Translations under genes and position numbers: made by a program
Shown: positions 1 to 12,900 of the stretch, one piece after another
Numbering within the stretch: position 1 is the first letter of the stretch
Layout of the letters: the number at the start of each line of letters is the position of its first letter
Assembly (NCBI GenBank): GCA_017562135.1
Contig: QEYB01000766.1
Span: 1,240,001 to 1,304,000 of the forward strand
Length of the DNA stretch: 64,000 bases
From: Dipylidium caninum
Taxonomy: Eukaryota; Platyhelminthes; Cestoda; Cyclophyllidea; Dipylidiidae
Direction: 5' to 3'
Notes under the pieces: generated by a model
What the model was told of the DNA's origin: nothing
What the model saw: only the letters and a program-made list of their open reading frames with translations
The model's database searches: none

Positions 1-756
1 AAATAACATTGCGCATCAAAAACAAAGTGGTTTGACAGATGGGATTAGGGCCCTAGTGATCCCAAACTAAGTCGATCCAAAAAGGGGGATTAGTGCTTCA
101 ATAAGACGTCTGATAGGTGTGGCAAACAGTAGTCATCAGCGTAAGCAAAGAAATGCCGTCGTTTGAATAGGTAAATCTCGAATTTCAAACTAGTATAAAT
201 GGTCTGAGATATGGGCGCGAAAAACCTAAAAGGTGCGTACAAGAGGCAGAAGGAAGGGACACTTGTCTCAAGGGTGGAGTTCTAGCAGGTCTCGCGGGGA
301 TGGGAGGGGCAGTGGGGCTGATGGAAATGGGCTTAAGGTGACCTTTTTCAACCCCATTTGAACGAGGTTGTGAGCGATCAGAAAAGCTACAAAAAGCAGA
401 ACAGCATTATTTCACCCAACATTAATCAACGTTAATGCATAAGTACACATGCAGATCCGAATACGGAATGTTAACATAAATCAATGCAATGCAAATTATT
501 TATTGTTCACATTGTAAATACGAAAAGAGCGTCAGGATAACAAGGACTGGAAATATATGACTAGGTCATATGATGGACTATCTTTTTCTCTTTAAAAATG
601 ATACAAAATGAACCGTTAAATTGCAGCCTAATGAATAAACGCGAAAAATGCAATACGATTGTTCGAAAAGAAGCTATGAAAAGGTACAATGACCCGAATA
701 TTATAATCAAATGGAACATTAATACCCGTGGGAGTTTTGTCTAAAACCCACAAATA
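1..756. other. Non-coding stretch, nothing recognised
   Basis: This is AT-rich sequence with no convincing open frame on either strand. It lies 3' of the possible minus-strand terminal exon that ends at 757. I see no repeat or RNA gene in it. Confidence 0.5.
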
Positions 757-979
757 TTACTTAGGAGCAAAAAAAGAGTAGAGTCGAAGAAAAAATTGCC
801 TGTTAAGCTGTTCGACAATAGAAGATGCCACGTCCTTCAGAGAGACAATGTCTTCGTCATCCCCATCATCACTGGATTCTTTGATAGCGCTTTTGAGGCG
901 CCTTTGCACTGCACTTTCGCCTTTCAAATCGGCCAAAAAAGACGGTTCCCGCGGTTTAACATCAAAACTCCGAGGATAA
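757..979 (-). CDS. Possible terminal exon of an unrecognised gene (partial)
   Basis: On the minus strand a polypyrimidine-rich stretch ending in CATACAG lies just before position 979. It is followed by an open frame of about 73 codons that ends in a stop at 757. The predicted segment is charged and has an acidic patch (ESSDDGDDEDIVSLKD) followed by a hydrophobic-amphipathic end (SSIVEQLNRQFFLRLYSFF). I do not recognise the family. No upstream exon was linked to it, because the next 2.3 kb on this strand has no open frame with matching splice sites that I could find. The acidic composition, the good acceptor and the neighbouring AT-rich 3' side support a last exon. A chance ORF is the main alternative. 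Confidence 0.33.
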
Positions 980-3300
980 CTGTATGATGAGAAGCGAGCA
1001 AAAAGACAAAAATTGCATGATATGACTGAAGTCACTTTTCTGCAGGTTAAAGAAAAAGGCTGGGTACATTCGCGTATTAAAATCCTATCAACGGCATATT
1101 TTAGCACCATCAAGTATATGCATATTGGACGGAAAAGTAGTGGGGTAAAAAATGAACAGATGGGGGATACAAGTAACGTGAAATTATGGATCATCGGCAG
1201 TTGTGAGAAGCATTACGTACACGGAAGTTGCGTGTTCATTTCCATCGGTATCATTTTCGGCGCATAAATCCTCGATTGGAAGGGGTTTACCGCACTGGAA
1301 CAACTCACGCATTAACGACACACGTCTACTCTGTCAGTAAATTTACCACACTAACCCGTGTTTGAGAAGTCCCGATATTTCAAAGGCTGTCAAAACGAGC
1401 TGCACTCGCCGGTTTCAGCACCACTTCCGTGCTTCTTGATTTTGACATTTTATTGAAAATATATATTGGTTGAATTAGTCATGATGACGTCCCTGTGAGA
1501 CGCTATCGAACCGACATAATTTGCAGGCAGAGACCGGGCGCGAACCGCGATGTATAATTAGGCGCCAAACACGCAACCAAAACATTTCAAGGGTATCAAG
1601 CGTGGGTGCCCGGGGGTGCAGTTAAAGCGATTTATGCATCGGATTTCGATTAGTCTTATTATGCACATGCTCCCTCTACTTCGAAGTCTCGTATTTTAGT
1701 TGATTGAGTATTTTATTTTAATGAAGCTTATGTTAACGGAATTTTTTTATGTGTTGAAGTGATAGCAAGAATTGTGCGATATATTAGACCCTTACTTAAT
1801 CAACGGGAGGGCGTTTCATGTGACGTAGTTTTACATAAACGTCGAAAGAGGAGTGGTAAGGGCAATGACAAATAAGTTCAGCAGACGCAGGGCGGGAATG
1901 CTTTATTAATCAAAACTGTTCATGGCGAGTAAATCAATCAAAGCCTTAGTATCTCCATCTTCCACTTATTCTTTGCTAATCGCACAACTTCTCTCTGTAA
2001 TCGGATAAAAGGTGGTCTATTTCAACTTTTAGGTGAATATCGTAGTGATATGCTCTCCCGCTTCAACCTAAAAGCTGCTGGCATTCCCGACTTGCAGTTA
2101 CGGGAGCGAGAGTTGGCGAGGCGACTACCTATTGACAACCCAATACCTAAAATCTTAGGAAAAGGACACAGGTTACCCTGTAGAAACCTTATGTTTAATT
2201 TAATTTCAAGTGAACTAAGATTCTGGTCATGTTTTGCTTGAGGTTTGTGACTTGCTCTTTCAGTTGCTTCTGCCTATGGCGAGAGGGGCATTCCTGGCAG
2301 ACTTTGCAAATTAGGTCTGATGAGAAAGCCCGAAGAGATAGGGACCACGTTCCTTTGGATGGAGGCAATAATTTACTTTTTGGTGTTTCATAATCACAGT
2401 GCTCCACATGAGTTCAATTAAAAGGGAGAGAGATGCGATTACATTTACGTCGCACTAATCTAATCGGTACTAATATGAAAGGAGTTAATTTCGTTTCCTA
2501 ATGATACTAACTTAGTTGAAATGCAAATTAGAGACGCAAACTGCCTATTGGAACAATTTGTAGTACAGGCCGTATGCCACTCCGATGCAAATTTTATCAT
2601 TTGCCCTCTCTACTTTGCGATGAAGTAACTTTCTTGTTTTGTACTTAATGCGTCTACATGTCCTGGAAACCAGTCTTTTTTACGTCAACCCATTTGGGGA
2701 CGAATATTTCGTCGAGTGAGAAGGTGCCTGGTCGGGTGTCTTAATGTCATGCGACGACTCTTCCGGTAGGGATGCGCGACCCCTGTTGACTGTTTATCTG
2801 CCTGCGGACCTACCGCCTATCTCCTCCTGAAGAAGCACTGATTGCTCAGTTGCGCCATTATTCCCGCAGTGGTGAGTATCACCCCGTTTGCTCGCGATTG
2901 TCCGAGAGCGCCACGGGCCTGGACGCCCGCAGGCAGGCACTGCCTTCCATCGTGCCTGCTGACACGGCGCCTGCGGCCCCTGAGCGAGGCGCCGGACCAG
3001 TGGGCCGGCCGAGAGGAGCATAAGACGGCCGAACTCTCGGTGAATGCAGCGCCAAAAGTAGGCCGAAATAGTAAGGACTGCTGTGACTGGACCCTACAAA
3101 TCTTTGCATTGCGTGTGCCTGGAGGAAGTCACCTCAATCGGTGGGCCCCCGAACGCACCGTCAGGTTTGTCCTACCACTGATTCGCCGAGTTCTGCCCCC
3201 TCCCTGCCTCAGTCATGCTCGCCGCCCATCAGCCACGGGCCGTCGGCGCGTCTGCCAGCCCCGCGTGCCATGAGCAAAATGTGGACAAAAGAGACGGTCT
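980..3300. other. Intergenic or intronic, nothing recognised
   Basis: The stretch is AT-rich to about 2.7 kb and then becomes CpG-rich. Short ORFs here lack splice support and domain signal. It may hold introns of the gene whose last exon ends at 757, but no exon could be supported. Confidence 0.4.
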
Positions 3301-3324
3301 TTTATTTGCCATACGCAGTTTATT
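3301..3324 (-). terminator. Two polyadenylation signals for the SLC22 gene
   Basis: On the minus strand AATAAA occurs at 3306-3301 and again at 3324-3319. These lie about 80-100 nt past the stop codon of the transporter at 3401-3403, the usual distance for cleavage and polyadenylation. Their position and strand are seen directly; their use is inferred. Confidence 0.5.
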
Positions 3325-3400
3325 GTTATTACCGACATTTGGAACTGCTCTGATGAAAACGATGTTTTATAGCATCTCTTTCTCTTCTATCCTGTACCAA

Positions 3401-5366
3401 TTATGTTTTGACTGCACAAACACCACAGTCTCCGCGAATATCCGTGGTGGAGCGAATCACTTGGGTGGACGCGACCAGTTCGTCAACCGTCGACGCCCAA
3501 ATTGGCTTCCCATCGTCCTCCTCCTCATCGCCATCTTTATCAGTAACTTGGAGCCGAGCTTCCCCCTCACCCTCATCCTCACTCGCCTCCTCCTCCTCCT
3601 CGCCTTCCTTCCTCTGCTCCAAGTTGTCCAACAGATTGCGGCCAGATGTGTCCGGCAGCCAGGCCAAATTCAGCATCTCGAGGAGGAGAATGGCCATGTA
3701 GACAATGATGGGGAAGCCGTGGAAGGTGATCGAGTCGAGGGCATTCACAAAGGGGCAGATGACCCCGCCGATTCGACCCAGCCCAGAAGCTACGCCCAGT
3801 CCAAGCGCTCGTGCCTCCGAAGCAAAGAGCTCGGGGACATACATGAAGACCATGTTCAGCGACGCGGCCAACAGGATCAACGCCAAATTGCAACAGATGT
3901 TGAGGACAAAGTCCGACTCCGGTTTCACCACCCAGTTGTATACTGAGGCGATAGCCAGAACGACAAAGGTAGTGACGTACATCACCGCAATGGGCGCCTT
4001 GCGTCGCTTGCAGTAACGATACAACAGACCAGAGATGACGGTCGCGGGGATTTGGGAGGTGGAGTTTAGGAAGTTGACCAAGTAGATGTTCAAGCGAATG
4101 CTGCTACCGTAGAAGACCAGTCCGAAGGTACTGGCCAGTTGGCCGGAGAAGAGGAGGACGCATTGAGCGGTGGTTCGCGCCATTCTGCGGTCGCTGAAGA
4201 TTTGGAGCATTTGACGCAACGGCGACTGTGGGGGATGATTACAGTGCACCGATTTCGGCCTGTTTACCTCCATCATTGAGTCATCATCTTTAATTCTCTG
4301 AACAAACTCCTCCTCCGTCAGCGGTGTGACCCTCTTCTTTGTACACAAGCTCATGCGCTGATTAACTCGATAAATCTTATAGAGTTGGTGGAGAGCGTTC
4401 CTCTTCCGGTGCTGTGAAACGAGCCACCGGGGCGATTCAGGGAATAGGAAAATGAGCGGGAAGCTGAAAAAGGTGCTCACGCACAGCGCACCATGCAACC
4501 AACGCCAATTAGGAAACCAATAGGCGAGAGGAGACTGGAGTGCCCTCAAGACGAAGCCCTGGATTATTGCCCAAATCCCATTGATAAGGGAACGTTGATG
4601 AGCTGTTGTCATTTCCATGCAAAGGACTAAAAGAACGGCAATTTTGATGGAGGTGGAGAAAGCGAGAGAGACACGGAAGGCGATGAAGAGCCAGAAGTTG
4701 GGCGACAAGGAGACAGCTACCACTGCTAGGCCTTCGAGGACACAGGCGCAGAGCGCTGTCAACCGACGACCGAACCGATCACCGGCCACGCCGCCGGTGA
4801 TGAAACCGAGGAGCATGCCCACCATGTACGTAGAGGTGCTAAATGGAACCTTCCAGGCTTGATCACACACTAAGTCCCACTCATTGACTATTCCGCCGGG
4901 ATATCGGTCGGGGTGAATACTTGTATACGTAGCCGTTGTCGCACGGAACAGTTCCCGATTGGGTGCGACTAGGTAGCAGTGGGAGACTCAGCTGTCGATA
5001 CCTCTCGCAACCGAAGGCATGCGTGTTTACGGAGGCGGAGAGATTAGAGGACGGCCAGGGACCAACCGAAGAGGCCTCTGCGTCAAAAGACTTAGCACGG
5101 GTGATGTTAAGCTCTATGTCTGGTGCGACCCGACATCTGTGTGGCAATTCTGTGTTTCCGAAGACTGGAAAGATAACGGCGGCGGGGAGAGTGAGGGCGC
5201 TGATGGCAATCATGGCGATTTGAACGAAGCCAATGTTGCCACTGTAGTGTTTGAGGATATGATCCACGTCAACCTTTTGGGTGAATTCGACCGTCTCAGC
5301 TTCCTCCTCTTCGTTCCCGGCCCTCTCGTCGGCGGGATTCGCCTCCTGCGTCCCTCGCCCTTCCAT
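3401..5366 (-). CDS. SLC22-type organic ion transporter (MFS), one frameshift
   Basis: This is a major facilitator carrier of the organic cation/anion (SLC22) family, expected in the plasma membrane. The first membrane helix (GFVQIAMIAISALTLPAAVI) is followed by a large cysteine-bearing outer loop ending in CDNGYVY and NEWDLVCDQAW. The MFS motif GDRFGRR, the SLC22 signature PESPRWL, PELFASEARALGLG and the end motif LPDTSGRNL follow in family order. The acidic tail (EEEEEASEDEGEGEAR) is unusual. The frame breaks near 4903-4915: the upstream frame runs to a stop at 4881 while the conserved frame continues from about 4905. Removing one surplus base in a C-rich stretch restores the family spacing and gives about 654 residues, somewhat above the usual 550. 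No intron of suitable phase explains it. I chose the ATG at 5366; an upstream in-frame extension reaches 5468 with no better start. Confidence 0.88.
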
Positions 5367-6037
5367 CTTCCGCCTGGTAGATAGCGAAACTGCACCCGGG
5401 CTGGTGCCTACGCCTCTCAAGGGGCGGCCTGTGCCTCCTGCCTTCCGCCTCGCCTCCCATTGGCCCACGCGCCCGCCTGTCGACCAATGGCGTCGCGCCA
5501 GCGGTCAGCACGGCGACGACTTCCTTCTCTCGTCCGCCCGTCCTCGAGACGAGGCCACGCCAACAAAGCAGCCCCAACTGCCTGCTCCCTCCTTCCTTAC
5601 CTCCTTATTGCCGGCATATGGAAAACTCAAGTACTGCAAAGATGCGCCATAATTTACTTGAAAATCCGAGACCGATGAGGGCATATTCGGGGTATTTTTC
5701 CAAAAAATTGCACACTTATAAAGAATTACCATTGAGCGGTATATGCTAATCACATGGCTGTAAATATTATGGTCGCCCAGGACACAGGGTCTTCTAGGTA
5801 CAATTTGGAATGACTTTATTGTGAAACATACTCAAGAACTGACGGTATGGTTGACATCTACTGACTACAGAGGTGAGAGAGATTACGAGGGCCTTGATGT
5901 CTTAAGCGGCGTTTAGGTGAGTTAGTCACCTCAATGCCGCAGGCCTCTGTTCTCGCCTGGGGTCAGTGGCTTCTCTTGGCGGTCTTCATTCCAGGGCGTA
6001 GCCTGCCGCCGGACCCGAGAGGAGGAGAAGGAGCAGT

Positions 6038-6055
6038 TGCTGCTGCTGCTGCTGC
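6038..6055. repeat. (TGC)6 trinucleotide run
   Basis: Six perfect TGC units are followed by interrupted TTC/CTT units. No coding frame that I trust runs through it. Confidence 0.75.
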
Positions 6056-6598
6056 TTCTCCTTCTGCCGCCCACTGGAACAGCAGAGGTTGAGGAGGTAT
6101 TCCGAGCTACTAGGATAGATGGCCTTGACATTTTTTACCGTTCCAAATCCATCCAGTCTGCCATCTCCAGCGTCACTGGGCGATGCCCGCGTATAACGCC
6201 TCGTACGAGAGATGAACACGAGCTTCATTCGCACGCGGTTGGTAAAGTCGACCCAGACTGTGTGTCTCCTCGTAACTCTCCTCCGTGAAGGAATATTGTA
6301 TCCGAGCGCCGGTCAGATGCTCACTTATGGCCGATTGCGTTTCGCACTTTTCGGGAATGGCATCGCCGCCCCCATCGACCCTTGTCGGGAAGGTGGCCCT
6401 GCGACGGTCTGCTTACCGGGTGTGCGGCGCTGCCTGGGGTTGGCTCACTTTCTTCTGGGATGTGCGCACCATCTCAGCCTCCCGTGTTGAGACGAAATAA
6501 CTGCCGCGACGTGTAGGGGAATTAGACCGCGCAGCCTTTTGTAGTCGCTGAGGGGTGAAGCCGCCGTGTCGAACCCGACTGTAACGACTATGCGTGCA

Positions 6599-6601
<3 letters not shown>

Positions 6602-6639
<38 letters not shown>
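6602..6639. repeat. (TG)19 dinucleotide microsatellite
   Basis: Nineteen uninterrupted TG units in an intergenic CpG-rich block. Likely length-variable between individuals. Confidence 0.95.
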
Positions 6640-6641
<2 letters not shown>

Positions 6642-9600
6642 TTTATCGCTGAACGGCGGCGGATATTTCATGACTCAAACACGCCATAGGCAGTCGCGAT
6701 ATGCAGGTCGAGTACTAAGGCAATTTAGTCAACTTTAGCTCGTGTCAGGGAATAACTGCGATCCAGCAGAGGCGAAGGAGATGGTAGCCACGAAATCACA
6801 TTGGCTTCGCGACTTGAGGAAGTCTTCTGTCTAGCCGAGGAAGAGTGTTTCGTCGGCTGTCAGGCCAACCAGTAACATGTCAGCGGAAATGTCATGAAGA
6901 AGCTTTAATGCGCTCACTTCGCCCCACTGGAGCCCCTGCACTACTACCCGATTGAAGTGTCGGGCCAGTGAACCTAAGAACTTACGATTGTGGCTTGACG
7001 GCGTTGGGGTGAGATGGTACGGTTGCCAAAGCCTCCTTGGGTTTAACGATAGTCCACATAACAACAAAAACAGCAACAGAAACCGCACCCCTCATCAGAC
7101 ATATGCTGTTTGTGTGCCATTTTGACTGAAAGGTGGTGCACGCGCCACACGACAGGCGCCCCACCAGCCAGCGCACGAGGCGCCATCGCTGTCCCTTCGC
7201 CGGGCCCGGAGGGGACACCGACGAGGAGACGGCATCGGCGCCGGCCCCCGAGCGAAGGGATGTCCACCATAGCGCCGTCTCCTTCCGAGCCCTCCGAAGT
7301 GTTTTGACCCTGAGAGAAAAGTTACTTCCGGTGAAGGTGCGTCTCTTCAACTCGAGTCCGCAGTGGACAGACTTCCTCTCGAGACAAATCTAAGGCGTAA
7401 CAAAAACCTCCAATCACCTGCCAAAAAGCCCTCTTTGATGCTTACTCCGGTCCCATTAGAAGAGCGCAGAACCGGAATTGCTCGATGAACGAAAATGGTT
7501 CCCCCTCGAGGCGAGTCTACGTGGGTTGGTGCCATTGACTACGGCTGAGTTGGGGGAGAAGCCACTTTTCTTCTAATCAGCCTTGTCGCTCGCCGCCTGA
7601 AGCGTTGGAGTTGAGGGCGCCTCGATGAGTCCATTGCTCCGCACGTCCGAGGAGACATTGCCCGACTCATTTGACCACCTCCGCCCTTTCAGGGCAGTCG
7701 AGGCTTGCAGTCGCCCTCGCGGAGGTCTTCTGCCAACCCCGACTCGGCTCGAAAGTGACAGAACAAATCGTCTCAAACGCGGAACATCATCCACTCTCTG
7801 CACTGCTGTCGACGCAGACCTTTTACTCGCGGCACTTCATCAGGCTGAGCGGAGGTGGATGGCGGCCGAGGCAAGCAGCTGTGACGGGCGTGGATGAGAC
7901 CCAAGGCGAGTCATTTAAGCTTCTGCCCCAATGTCAACGGGCTAAATGTGGTTCCTTTAGTCCACCCCTTCGTGCATTGTATAAAAAATTGCTCATTGCC
8001 CTTAGTCTACGCCAAATACATCTCTGTCGGTCTTTTAACTAAACGGCACTTCTACACGAAGCCCCACGGACTTCCTTCCCCGCCGGCTAGGGCGTTGGCG
8101 GCAGTCCGTTTGGGGCAGACTGCCTCTCATTCATTCGGCTGCCGCTCGTGGCAGTCAAAGCCGATTTGATGGAAATCACGCGACTACTCAGAGGGGGGAG
8201 GCGGGGGCGTGAAGTGCTCTCGGAGACGCAACAACTCGCGCCTCCACGAGGAGCGGCAGTCCGACGCTCGATGGGAGTCCACTTCGTCTGCGTCGGACGT
8301 CTGCGATCCATTGGCCTTTGCCTCTGTCGAAGGGCCTGATGTCGCTGTCTGCCCTCAAACTTACTGTCGACAGTCCACGAGTGCGTTGTCCGAAGCGGCA
8401 GACTTTATGCGACGGCGAATTGGCATGAAAGTTTCGTGACACTGGAGAGAATTTCAGACCGGTGACTGTTGCCACAGAAGGCAATGCCCTCGTTCTTTCC
8501 ATCTGGTGAAGAGGAAGAGCCACCGCCAGCGCCAGCGCCAAGGAGTGTTCGAGGGTACTGCTGCGTCCCCAACGGAGACGCATCCAGCCCAAGTGATCAG
8601 TTTAGAGCCTGTGCCATGGGGGAAAGTATAGTGGACCGGGAGAAAGGGAAGACCGCATGTTTAAAACTCGTCGAATCTCGACACCGCCCATGAGACGCTG
8701 GTTGCAGGTTGTTGACGTGAGCCACGCGCTTTTGGCACGCAACTTCGTTCCAGACATCTACTCCACTGGTCCTCCGACGGGGCCCATCATCCCGCCTTCG
8801 TCCGCTCGCCAGGACGAGTGGCCAAGCAGCCAGTCGCTCGGCCGACTACGGAGACCGCGCTGAGACGCAATTCGCCGACGACTTTTCTCTCATGCGCCCA
8901 AGTTTCGTCACCCCGCCTCTCAGTTGAACCGTAAGATTATTCCTTTAAGGTGTCAAAACAAAATCACATCAGTGATTTGGGTCCAGTGGCTTCCCAACCA
9001 ATGAGAATGAGGCATCATCCATGAATTCTTCGACATGGACCACGTTTGCGATTCGCAGTTACGTATGTCGGAGTCTTTCAAGGCAAGGAGAAGAAACGAA
9101 GACCGAAAAGGAAGCCTTAGACCTAGGGCCTCCAGGGACTACAAACATCATTTCCGGCGTTTCCATTTTCAGAAGGAATTAGTTCACTTCCCACCGCTGT
9201 CGGCGCTCAGGATGCGACTGGAAGTTGGGGACCCGACATTTTGGGTGAATGTGGACCAGGAATCACCAGTGGCCCGGCCACCGGCAGTGTGTGCGAATGT
9301 GCAAACCCTCGCGGACATTTTTAAGAACGAGTACCACCAAGCTCCACTCCCCACCGCCGAGGTTTGCCCAATCAAACTACGCGAGAAGCTTTATGCGGAT
9401 ACGAAAACCCACCGTTTCGCAGTTCTCCTTCACAGAAGCCTTCGCTCATAAGCGTTTCCGTCAAAAACTCATCCTTAACATTGAGCTACGTACACAGCTC
9501 TGCTCCACCTCCACTCACCACACAAAGTCCAATGCCATCGAAGCAAAAGCACATGCCGGACACCCCGGCCAGTCCGGCAGTGTGTGTTGAGTCAATAATA

Positions 9601-9877
9601 GCGGCTACGTGATGGATCACGATTCCACCAGCTGAAATGAAAAGTTGCTGCACTGGAAAGTTTCCTTCCGAGGCGAAAGCAATGTGACGGGGACACAAAT
9701 TTCTCTAAAAATCCCCCTCACCTCTCTTGCCATATTGTCAGACTACAAGTGTTGAGCATCGCCGCGCAGCAGTCAGCCAGGTGGAGAAAAATCGCCTTTA
9801 TATTATGGGAGTTGCAATAAGTAGCCACAAGAAACCAATGTATATACACGGAGAAATGGGGGAAAGAGAGAGGAGGA

Positions 9878-9890
9878 GGGGGGGGGGGGG
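9878..9890. repeat. Poly-G run of about 13
   Basis: A purine-rich (GA/GGA) tract opens into about 13 consecutive G, some 20 bases past the RED stop codon on its 3' side. It may belong to the RED 3' UTR as poly-C. Confidence 0.8.
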
Positions 9891-9910
9891 AGGCGAGGTG
9901 AACAAATTGA

Positions 9911-12900
9911 CTAAAATTTGATTCGTTTCGCGGTTGCTTCCACAGCCCCCTGCGCCATCAGTTTACGTTTGTTGATGAGGGAGGTAATCTGCTGAAGCTG
10001 ACGGTCCACCTCGGCGCGCTCGTTCTTCTGACTTCCACCGGGGCCGCCCCCACCACCCAGGCGACGTGTTTTGCGTCCCTCGGGCTTTTTCACGCCGTAT
10101 TGGTAGGCCGCCCGCGGCATCGCCTCCAGACTCGACATGTAATCACCGTACTCCTCCTGAGTCTCAAAGTCCCACCGCCCCACGAGACCCTTCTTGTTGC
10201 CCATATCCATCTTGCTGAAGTCTGTCTCGTCGTCTGAGTCCCCCATCGCATCGTAGGACTCCGCGAAACCCGGATAGCACTCGTCATAGCCCGAAATTTC
10301 CGATTTCTTTAGCAGCCTCTCCAGATGGGCCTTCAAATGAAAAAGAAAAAGTTGGCAACTCAAAAGTGTCTTTTCTCCACCATGCAAGAGTTATCGGACG
10401 GTGTCGTGATAAGCAATTCTTTGTCACAAGAGTCAACGAGAATTGGAGAGAAAGTGAGCTGCAGAGAACGTAGTTAAGAGATTCCGAATACGTTTACAGT
10501 CGCACAGGCACGAGGCTCTCAAGTGAATGTCAAATTGAATCGTCTACCCCTAATCGTGAGCATCCACCTGGTGGTCCGTAATCACTACAAACAACATATT
10601 TGAACGAGGACTGCAAAAAGCAGAAAACAGAGCAAAAAAGACGTGGGATGATTTAGGGTCTCCCCTTCGAGAGTAAAAAATTACGGGTAGACGAGGCAGT
10701 TTAACCCACGGGATCAGGGCATCGAGAAACATTAAGAAGTTTCGGGCAACCCATTCCCTGCTAACATCCGATTTTGAAAGCGGCAGAGATTGCTACGACT
10801 CAGATGAGAAATTTTAGAGATCCTCGAAGGAGTGTCCAGTGGTCTAATGAAATACAGAACCGGGCCATTCTTAAAGAGTAAGTTGACTGCGAACAACCCG
10901 AATTTCTCCGCACTTGACGCTTGTAAATTTACTTGACTCGAGAGAATCGAGACCAGTGGAGTAAAAAGATACAAAGTTAAGAGAAGCCGTCCTTCTCGAA
11001 AAGGCCGCCCTTGTCAAAAGTGTCAAAGACATGAATAGCAATTAAGGGAGTCGAGCGTAGCGGGCCTGGCGCATTGTTAGAGGAAAATACTGACTCGCCA
11101 ACCAAGTGCTACTGCGCAGGAGATACTTGAAGAAGGCCATGGAACCCAAGAATGCGACAATTTTTATGAATTCATCAAAACTTTGGACATGGTCCCTTAA
11201 GGTCGACAAAAAAGCTCCGGCGCAGGTTCCTCATCCCTTTCAACCGCGCCAAGGGATATCCCACGAGGCATCTGATTAGAGTCAAAAAGTAGGCCTTCAG
11301 AAAGTCATGAAAATATCCGCCAGATCAGATAAATATTATCGTTTTATGATCGTTCACACCGGGGGATGCTAAAAAAGGTGATTCCAACGGGACGAGGCAT
11401 TTTCTTCTCCATCTACATAGGTGATCAGTACTTTTGCAAGAGACAAGCAAAACAGTTCAGCATTTGCCATTTTAGAGGGTTCGAAATAGTCACCTCCTTC
11501 CAAGAGAATTGATGAGTCGATCCGAATATTCTTAGCTAAACAAGATGGAAATACTATATTGACGAAATAAATACGGCAGATGTGTAACGATAGGGTTGGA
11601 GGTACCAATTGTCGGAGAGTGATATTTCAGTGGCACATGTTAAGGATATAAGCACCAAAGTACCAAAAATCACTTTAATTTGGACCGGAAGGACGCAACA
11701 AACACTAAGAAAGTAGATCTAGCGGAAAAAGGCGGAGGGGAAGGCGAGTACCTCCGCAGTAAAGGTTGGTTGCGGGAATGTTACGAAACTGCTATTGAGC
11801 TTCCCTATGTGCCCAGGAAGAGGAGGTGCTGAAAATTTACCCGGTGGCTGAGGCACACAATCCGGTAGAGAAGATGAGTAGGAGAAAGAAGAAGACATGG
11901 GTAGAAACATCTGGACCGCTTTGGCCAAAATTTTCCGAAAGTTAATTCGGAAGGCAGAAGAGCTACGCACGACTACCGTGTGTGTGCCAAGCAGCAACCA
12001 CAAGGAATGTTCACGCTAATGGAAGCTCGCATCAACACAATAGGCCACAGGCGTTAGGCATGAATTAAGTAAAACCAAAGTTTGAGTAGCATTAAATCAC
12101 GCTTTCTCATCCGCTTAACGTCAGAACAAAGTAAGAGGAAAGAGTGCCCTGACTAATCTAACCACTCCGTCGAGAATTACGGGTAATGTAATGCAAATGT
12201 CTGCATGTAAATTTGATACCCTTAAATCACTGGCCCGGATATTCCTTTGTGCCACATGCGACACCCCTATCCTCAAAATGTTAAACCACATGTGAGGTGT
12301 ATTTACAAGGTTGGAAAAATTTGGGCGTTAGTGACGCCGACGGTGAGCGGAGTTAAGCAACGGGAACAGCAGTGAAGGTTGAGGCGAAGGGTATACACCC
12401 TTACCATTTTAAAATAACACTACAAGCAGTGGGTTGTTATCTATAGCGCCCCGGGTCTACCTTTTGGCTGTAATACCTTCGGTTAAATCAAGAATTATAG
12501 ATTCAATACACAGTTCGCCTTCTAGCGGAATGAACTTCCAATCCTAAACAAACATTAGCTATAAATTTGTACGATAAGCGCCTGTTTCTCTTCTAAAGGA
12601 CAAATCCAATGTGATTTACCTGACACTGAATTTGTGCAACTTAATGTAGTATAACCGGAAAAATATTGAGAGAGCAAAAACTCTGACTTTATACCCTTGA
12701 AAACGAATCAATTGTCAAACCAGGTGGGTTAACGCAGACAAAATTGTAGCTTTACTTAATTTGTAAAGTAAGAAACTTTCACAGGAATCCTTAATAGAGG
12801 GAAGTGAACCTAGACCCACACTAGCAAATTAAGCAATTGTACTACCCGAAATTTTCTGTTTTTTTTGCCGTAATGTGTCAAAAGTCCTTGAAACTGAAAA

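Larger units (their letters stand above)
5470..9910. other. CpG-rich intergenic block with microsatellites
   Basis: About 4.4 kb separates the SLC22 start from the RED stop. It is rich in CpG and in overlapping short ORFs on both strands, as expected by chance in GC-rich DNA. None shows a domain or a coherent exon chain. It contains short TGC repeats (6038-6055), a TG microsatellite (6602-6639) and a G run near 9878-9890. The part next to 5470 may carry the SLC22 promoter. Confidence 0.45.

Noticed and set aside
2312..2336. CTGATGAG followed by CGAAG, hammerhead ribozyme-like
   Set aside because: The required GAAA after stem II is not present and I could not form stems I and III.
3215..3946. 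243-codon plus-strand ORF
   Set aside because: It lies antisense to the conserved SLC22 coding exon and is a composition shadow.
9035..9451. 138-codon plus-strand ORF in the CpG-rich spacer
   Set aside because: No recognisable motif, no splice partner, and many random ORFs of similar length nearby.
12300..12480. Possible small structured RNA in the RED intron
   Set aside because: No box A/B promoter, 5S-like or tRNA-like pattern could be made out.
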